Below are positions 57,501 to 64,000 of a DNA stretch of 64,000 nucleotides, in pieces. The DNA comes from Rutstroemia sp. NJR-2017a BVV2 (lineage: Eukaryota > Ascomycota > Leotiomycetes > Helotiales > Rutstroemiaceae). The notes under the pieces are model-generated. The model saw only the letters and a list, made by a program, of their open reading frames with translations. It was not told the origin of the DNA and made no database searches. The stretch lies in NCBI GenBank assembly GCA_002946415.1, contig NJPS01000010.1:868001-932000 (forward strand). Reading direction: 5' to 3'. Numbering within the stretch: position 1 is the stretch's first letter; the number at the start of each line of letters is the position of its first letter. Both the position numbers and the translations under genes were made by a program.

Positions 57501-60500
57501 CATGAGTCCATGGGTAGGCCTGCCCGTGTCCTCCGCAGGTGAGTATCTTGCCGCAAAACGTACAGCACCACTCTTTTTGTAGCTAATACCATGCCGGTAT
57601 GCAATTTTCCTGCTGCCATTACAAGTTTTCTCCATGTTTGTGATTATTGGGGACCATATTGCAGAGTGGTCCCTCTCGATGCTAGGATGCTGGGCATATG
57701 CTTGCGCTTCCGCGGCCAGGGTTCGTATTTTACTTGGATGTGCGGCTGGCAAGGGTTGCGCGTGAAACATATTGGAGAGATTAATATAATTCCCGCAAAG
57801 TACTGTTGCTCAGGTACGCGGTTTGTCTACAATTCCAAGTCACTTACATGCAAAGCATGAAGTTTCACGCATGCAGCGCGTCTTTGTCGTAGAGACAAGT
57901 CAGTTCATCCAAAGAAATCGAGATGACGCATAATTTGAACAATAGTAGACATATCAGTAGCAATACGTAGCAGATAATAGTTCCTGGCCGGAGAACTCTA
58001 ATCTAAGCACCACTAGAGGGAGTGTCAGTCTCTACGGATGTAACTACAAAAAGTATAAACTAGATCAGCGCTTTGATCGACATGCAAGCCACGGAAGAGT
58101 GTACGACTCATACCAATCCGTAAAGGGTGATACGAGCAACTATGATGACTCGTCTTCATATCATTCTCGGAACCATCACCCCACAACTAGCAGAAGAGAC
58201 GGTGACACTAGTTCCACCCAATACTGCCGCTCCACAGGGATGGACCACAAACATGAAAGTAATGGTTCGCATGTAAGTGAGCAACAGTATGGGGAAACCC
58301 CTGTACGACGGCTGGCTCAAGCATATTTGGACGGAGCTATATGGTACTTTTTCCCGGACTACGACCGGTGTCCAAAAAGCTTTTCTTAGCCTGCTATTCT
58401 GGAGCTGTCATGCGAGGGGACGGTGGGCAGATTGCTACTCTCCGGTTCGCCTTCATATTTTTACATCATCTGTGGATCACGAGGCTGTCAGAGGAAACCA
58501 ACTCTATATTCTATGTAATATACCGAACATGATTCTTTGGTAAGCGTTCTCATTCGCTGCTGCATCTTCACCATGAAACTTTTATCAGTCCACATAATGC
58601 CGACAATATCCCTATGTCTCCTTCTCATTGGAGCGCACCCCAGATATGCAACCATCGTGACGCGTAGAGACCCCACATTGGTGGGATCCTATTCCATATA
58701 ACATCATTCGATATCATATTTCCCGAATTCCAGCGAGTACCAAGATATGACAGTTCCCGCCAGCAGAAAACTCGGAAGCACAAAGACTCCAGGCCATGGC
58801 CATGGCCAGAAAATCGTTGCATGTTAGATTAGTCTAACGACGGGCCCCCTGATGATCTAAAACCGCTGGTAAATTAGAAGGGAGACTTCTTAAAGCGCAG
58901 ATTAGCTCCGGAAGCTAGTGACGTGTATGTATGTAAGTTGTGGTGCTGTACTTCCCCGCATTCCCCAGGAACCTTTTCTCCCCTTGCCCCCTGCTCCTTG
59001 TCGGTGCTCCTTGCAGCCTATGTGCTTTTAAAGTTGTGCGACTCACTAGCGTGCGCCCGCCGGTTACACATGATCCTTGCGAGTCAAGTGCCGTCAAAGT
59101 TGTACAGCCTGAACATCCTGGTGCGTTTATCCGTGTCATGTACCCAGGTACCTCCCTTTCCTTCTGCTGGTCAGGTCGCCGCGCTCGAGTCGTTGGGCCA
59201 GTTCTTCCACGTGATGGTTCGCAGGACATACTGCAATGAGCATAGGTGGAATGCTTTTTTCGTTGTCTTTCATGTACTAATAGCTTGGCACGGCGCTGTG
59301 CTGCTGCTGTTGCTTTCTTTTCTCGTCGTCACACGACGCGGAGATACTTTTCTCCAGCGATGCAAAGGATTGAATCTTTCCCGTTCTTCCGGAGTCGCAT
59401 AGCTCGGCTTTCCTCATATTCTGCTGTGAGATGCTGAGTATTTCTGCAGGTACTCATTGCACCTGACAAGCAACAGTTGCTTTTGGCGGTATGCGAGATA
59501 TTGTTGGCCGAAGCAGGATTACTGGATTATTGGAGAGAGGACCAAGCAACCAACAACCACCAAACCAAAGCGAGGAGTTTTCGACAAGCAACGTGGATAA
59601 TTAGAAACCTCCCTCGGCAAGATCAACGGCTAGATCTCATCGTCAAAGTTTGGTACCTATGTGGGGATCGGGGAGCGCCGGTGGAAAAATTTGACATCGT
59701 GGACAACTGACTGACATGGGGGCCAAGGAAGCGGGCAACGATAGAGTGGATCTGCGGGGAAGAGGCGATTGGGCTGTGGTTACCTGAATACATGTACAAT
59801 ATGTATGTATACAGTAAGTGTCAACAGTAGATATGGAGCGCAACTGCTACATTACTGTACCAAGGTAGTATAGTGCATCGACTACAAACGGTTCTACCGC
59901 AGGAAGATGCAGGGAAAGACATGGTTTTGCGCGGGCGATACGCTTACTTTTACTTAGCTGGGAGATGTCTCGGAAGCCTGAGCTTTGTCGTTTACCTAAA
60001 CGTACAGTAGCACCTTACTAGCAAGACGGTTTTCCAGTGGATCATGTACGACAGGTGGGTATTAACTATTGACACAAGTATACTCCATACGCAGGCCACT
60101 AGTGGTCATACAATGTTCCTGCAGTGACGGCGGGTTGAGACCAGGGTACTATTTCCGCACGTCGAAGGTGTCCCAGCTCATATCGTACTCTCCGCTGCCG
60201 CCACTCTATTCCACCACCATTAGACCATATCCAACTGTTACCACGGTTAACCGATGAGCTCCGCCCTCGCTCACACCCCTCAATCACTGCTAGCTCGGAG
60301 ACTTTGATGGATCTACTGTCCCACGTGGGCACGTGGCTTACAGGATTTGCGCTGTATTTTCGCTCACAGAGATAAGACAGCGGCAGTCGATATCGGCAAC
60401 GAATAACTTATAGAAAGTTCAGATGGGATTCAAGGAAGGTGTCATAATCATTGTGGTGATTATATTCCAGGCAGTTCATACGACGTCAGGGATAACAACA

Positions 60501-60855
60501 AACGCTGCCGTCGTAGGCCGAGCATGTGGAAGTGTGAGGGATATGAGTGATATGAAGTCATACACTTTCTGGAACTAGTGTCCATGCATACCTGTGTGCC
60601 TACGGATGCCGTGGTTCATTCAATTGATTCGAGTAGTGACTGACTGTCTCTTTTCTGTGGTGAGTTTATGACGGATCGTGTAACGGAAGTGGACGCTTAT
60701 GGCACTCTCGTTCTTGAGCTAGAATCTATCCCATAAGCATGTCCCTACTGGGCTTCAGCCCTCGTAGTATGGACCGATCTTGCGGTAAAGCTTGATAAAT
60801 GAGCTCAGTATCTATTTGCCTGCAACCCCAAAACTCAAACGCGTTTCTGGTATCC
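54546..60855. other. 6.3-kb region without convincing genes
   Basis: The longest frames (for example 58923-59402 plus, 159 codons; 57441-57770 minus, 109 codons) are not supported by composition, splice patterns or motifs I know. Short protein-like stretches occur near 56305-56538 (minus) and 58150-58400 (plus), but in broken frames. A tandem GTAGGAAGTTG doublet lies at 55381-55402. It may be decayed genes, a large regulatory region or lineage-specific sequence. Confidence 0.4.
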
Positions 60856-63335
60856 TCACTTCATCAATTTATCCACTCGCCTCTCCAACCCTGCCTCAAA
60901 CTCCCCCACACCGCCTCCTAAAAGTTTCACCACCCCACCCTTAACCAGGCACACAACTCTCCTCCTCGTCTCCTCTACTTCTTCATCTTCCTCATCCTCG
61001 CTGCCCTCCTCAACTTCATCCTTCGTCCCCTCCACTACTCCCCTAATCAGCCATCTGTCATGGCTAACACAAACAACCGCCCCATTCCAACCTCTCAGTG
61101 CCTCTCCTACTGCTCTCACAGTCCAGAAATCTAAATGCGTTGTCACCTCATCTAGAACCAATAGTTGCGGTTCCCGCCATAGCAATCTCGCTAATGCCAA
61201 CCGGACAAGTTGTCCACCGGAAAGTTTACCTATCGGAACATCTGAGACTATCCGTCCCTGGAGACCTAGTCCACCTAAGAGTCCTCGAATCTCTTGCTCT
61301 TTGAGCAATTTATCTACGTCTTCGGTCATCAGGGATAGGGCAGTGAGTTCTGGTGTGACGCGAGAAAGCGATTGTAGATCTTCGACGGAATGCTGAGAAT
61401 AGTACGCTAGGCGAAGTCGTGGATGTCGCGTCACGGTGCCTTTGGTAGGTTTAGCTGTTTCAGTGAGAAGAGATAGAAGAGTAGATTTTCCACTTCCGTT
61501 GAGTCCTACAATGCCGATTCGGTCCCCCATATGGACTGTGAAATTTACGTCCTGGAGAATATATGGTGCTGGCGCATTTTTGGATGTCGGAGGGTACCGG
61601 AACGACACATTGTCAAGTGATATCAGTGGCCCGGGAAATCGAAGATCTGGAGCCAGAGGAAAGGTCATTGATACCCCTTTCTCCTCGGGTGGTATTTCGA
61701 TGTCGTCTCTGGCTTTGAGGTGGTAACCAGCAAGATCGCGATTCAGTTTAAATCTACCTCCTTTGGCATTGACCTCCAAGCCCATTCGGTTGTCTAGTTT
61801 TTTCTGCCGAGATTTGGCTTGCCTAAGCTTGTTCTCGTCTCCAGCTGCTTTTCCTTGTTTAATGTTTTGCTGGATTGTCTGCTGCATGTGCGCTTTCTGC
61901 TTCTCCTGAGCGTCACGCATGCGAGTGAGATACAGTGTATGATCCCGCACGGAAGATTCATAGCTCGCAATGGACCCACGGAAATAGGTGAGGTCTTGAG
62001 ACCGGAGAATAATCAGCTCCTGTGACGTTGCTGTAATAAAATCTCGATCGTGCGAGACAATGACAATAGTCGGTGGATTAGTCGGGGTCTCTCGCAACGT
62101 TTCGATATACTTTTGAAGCCAGATTATGCCGAGAAGATCCAGGAAATTGGTAGGTTCGTCAAGGATGAGAATGTCGGTCGGCTGAAGAAGAACACTTGCT
62201 AGGTTGGTTCGCATTCTCCATCCTCCCGATAGACTATTTACCTTCTTGTCTAAATGTCCTTTGGGGAATCCTAGACCGGAGAGAATGCTTCGTGCCTTAT
62301 TTTCGATGTCAGTAAGTCTGGTTGGCTCAAGCTGCAACTGGAGTTCAGCAAGAAGTTCGGCAGCTGAATTTGTCTCTTCCTTTATGGTGGACTCGTCAAT
62401 CTCGTCATCATTTTGACTGATACTAGGACACAAACTTAGCCTTTTATCCGACATGAAATAATAGGAACTCACTGCTCCTCCGATTCTGCGACAATCTTTT
62501 CGAACGCAATCAAAGCCTTTCGAGCAGCCATGCCCCTGGTTCCACTTCGGAGCCTAGCATCTTTATCCTTTTCGAAAAGCTCTTTCTTGAGTCTTCCATG
62601 CTTCACTTGACGAAAAGCCCGAACCGGGGTCAAGGCATTTTCGGGGTTATCGAGAGCTTTCGCAAGTACTTGGGAGCGTGTCAACTAAGAATGTGGAACA
62701 GTGAAACAGAAGGATAACAATACGCACCATCAATCTCACGTTGAAACTCGCTCCTTGAGGTAGCCCTATCAATCACCTCTTCCCAAACAGAAAGTCCGCT
62801 ACCTTCGGTCTTCCCAGGTGCGGACCCCTGTCCATTCGTCTCCTGATCATCATCCTTCGAATCCGCATCCGTCTGTTGCAAAATAGAAATCCTTGTTTGT
62901 GTTGGAATCCCCGGGATCAGCTTTTCCGCAATCGCCTTCAGTAACGCTTTAATATAAACTGCGTGTCAGCCCTCGTTCTTATCTCCTATACAGCATAGAG
63001 ACATACTAGACTTCCCAGCGCCGTTCCTCCCGATCAACGCATAGCAAATACCGGCTTTCAGCTTGAGGCTAGCATTGGATAATATCTCCAGACCCTCTGC
63101 TCGCGCTTTTCCTTTTGGTTTCACAGCGGATTTCCCAGAAGACGTGACGGTGATATTCAGGCCTTCGATATCAAGCTAGAGTATGATAGACCGTGATCAG
63201 ACTCATCTTATGACGGGCAGAAGATCCCAGTATGTAGCGGGGAAATACCTCTTGGTAAACCGGGTTCTCTATGTGGAACCTGGTTTGTTTGCAAGAACAT
63301 AGAATTGTGGTTGCTGATTCTCCTTGAGACGTCAT
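60856..63335 (-). CDS. ABC-F family ATPase (two ABC domains, no membrane segments)
   Basis: Five exons (63335-63249, 63175-63007, 62946-62728, 62668-62473, 62422-60856) keep frame and give 745 residues. ABC domain 1 has Walker A GRNGAGKS (78-85), signature NSLSGGW and Walker B ILILDEPTNFLD with IVIVSHDRDF. A helical linker rich in Lys/Gln (QKAHMQQTIQQNIKQGKAAG) follows. ABC domain 2 has GLNGSGKS, KLSGGQLVRLALARLL and LLVLDEVTTHLD. The C-terminus has an acidic tract (EEGSEDEEDEEVEE). ABC-F proteins act on ribosomes rather than transport. It resembles Gcn20/Arb1-type factors, but I cannot assign the subgroup. The acceptor at 62669 rather than 62690 is needed to give REIDVLAKAL. The exact acceptor of exon 5 (62422 or 62416) is ambiguous. 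Confidence 0.93.
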
Positions 63336-64000
63336 GCTGGCTTGCGATATGGGAGTGCTCGTACTTTTTGGTAGTTTAATGAGATGACAAAATAGGAGAA
63401 CTTTGATGACAATTGAAGAAAGCAGAAAAATAATGGCTGGATAACCCAGTTGAGCTGAATACGTAAAATCCAGTTGAATTGAGGTTGTTGATGTTAAATA
63501 GCAAGACCGATGGTAGCACCAATCACAGCCAAGACTCGGCGACATGTTGAGATCTCTCGGCTCTCAATCGGCCTGACTCACACCAGAAACTTTCTTTTGT
63601 ATCGCGACATTTTGCATCTCACTCATTTGTGCAATTTTCTGGCAAATGGTTTAGAGCTGCCAACATTCTACGATGGCGATGGATTGACTCATACTTCATG
63701 CAAATGAGCAGAGAAAGAATTCGGCTGCCTGACAGGCTGTAAGGATGTCGTCGTCTGTGTCACTTTCCACATTCAACTTCAACCCATTGTGAACCTCGAC
63801 CAGTACCTTGTGCGGCTCGAAAATTCGCATGGACGAACTCCAAAGTCCATTGGCTGAAGCCATACGATATACTTATCACGTGCCTAATCCTTATCGCTGC
63901 AGGTTTACGTGTATATATAGTGGTGTTCTCCAATTCCGTCGTATGCAAATTCTATCTGTTTTTGCTGTATGTCGACTCACTAGCTGGATATTAATCAAGT
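63336..64000. other. Upstream region of the ABC-F gene, window edge
   Basis: About 665 bp. The ABC-F promoter must lie here. Frames of 62-65 codons look random. Nothing else supported before the window ends. Confidence 0.4.

Noticed and set aside
58923..59402. 159-codon plus-strand ORF rich in Leu, Val and Cys
   Set aside because: It starts in a C-rich stretch, has overlapping frames of equal quality and no motif; not supported as a gene.
1..64000. Secondary-metabolite cluster, CRISPR array, phage or bacterial operon
   Set aside because: No polyketide or peptide synthase, no regularly spaced repeats and no prokaryotic gene layout were seen.

Overview
The window is nuclear DNA of a filamentous ascomycete. 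I infer Pezizomycotina, most likely Leotiomycetes (the Sclerotinia/Botrytis side). The evidence is: short spliceosomal introns (mostly 47-80 nt, GT..AG, with CTRAY-like branch points), a HapX-type bZIP regulator with cysteine-rich regions, a fungal bacteriorhodopsin-like opsin, a 2EXR-domain protein, a Zn2Cys6 regulator and a Vps1-type dynamin. No prokaryotic, organellar, rRNA or tRNA gene was found. About two dozen protein genes lie on both strands. I rebuilt exon structures by eye and checked that each multi-exon model keeps its reading frame across every junction.

Layout: 1-1766 (-) N-terminal part of a WD40-containing inositol polyphosphate 5-phosphatase-like protein, running off the left edge. 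2434-2959 (+) small DUF4748-like protein built from micro-exons. 3466-5232 (+) CID/RS-type RNA-processing protein. 5911-8418 (-) fungal P-loop ATPase of unknown role. 8.4-11.5 kb is gene-poor. 11459-13005 (+) ACT-domain (CASTOR-like) protein. 13-16.4 kb is a long opsin upstream region. 16366-17418 (+) opsin. 18272-19943 (-) secreted RNase T2. 20727-21998 (+) 2EXR protein. 22357-23931 (-) HapX. 24740-25606 (+) COG2. 25710-26745 (-) mitochondrial uL1. 26934-28884 (+) cytosolic GluRS. 28972-30140 (-) short-chain dehydrogenase. 30778-32911 (-) V-ATPase subunit A. 34053-36825 (+) WDR26/Gid7-like CTLH-complex subunit. 37325-38440 (-) ribokinase. 39281-41634 (+) Vps1. 43903-45177 (-) peroxisomal alpha-methylacyl-CoA racemase. 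45.2-48.1 kb is gene-poor, with a possible decayed gene and a MITE-like element. 48118-49169 (+) HSL-type esterase. 49751-50649 (-) hypothetical protein. 52335-54545 (-) Zn2Cys6 regulator. 54.5-60.9 kb is a 6.3 kb stretch without convincing genes. 60856-63335 (-) ABC-F ATPase.

Most of the content is housekeeping: translation (GluRS, uL1m, ABC-F), membrane traffic and acidification (COG2, Vps1, V-ATPase A), protein turnover (WDR26/Gid7), sugar and lipid metabolism (ribokinase, racemase). These are joined by environmental genes (opsin, HapX, RNase T2, esterase). The genes do not form an obvious biosynthetic cluster, and I found no convincing undescribed multi-gene system. The best leads are smaller: a perfect SreA-type GATA site upstream of hapX, a spliceosomal intron one base from the known yeast VMA1 intein site, a 282-bp element with 29-bp perfect terminal inverted repeats, purine-rich tandem repeats that have expanded the RNase T2 introns, and an uncharacterised P-loop ATPase gene with a probable GC-AG intron.
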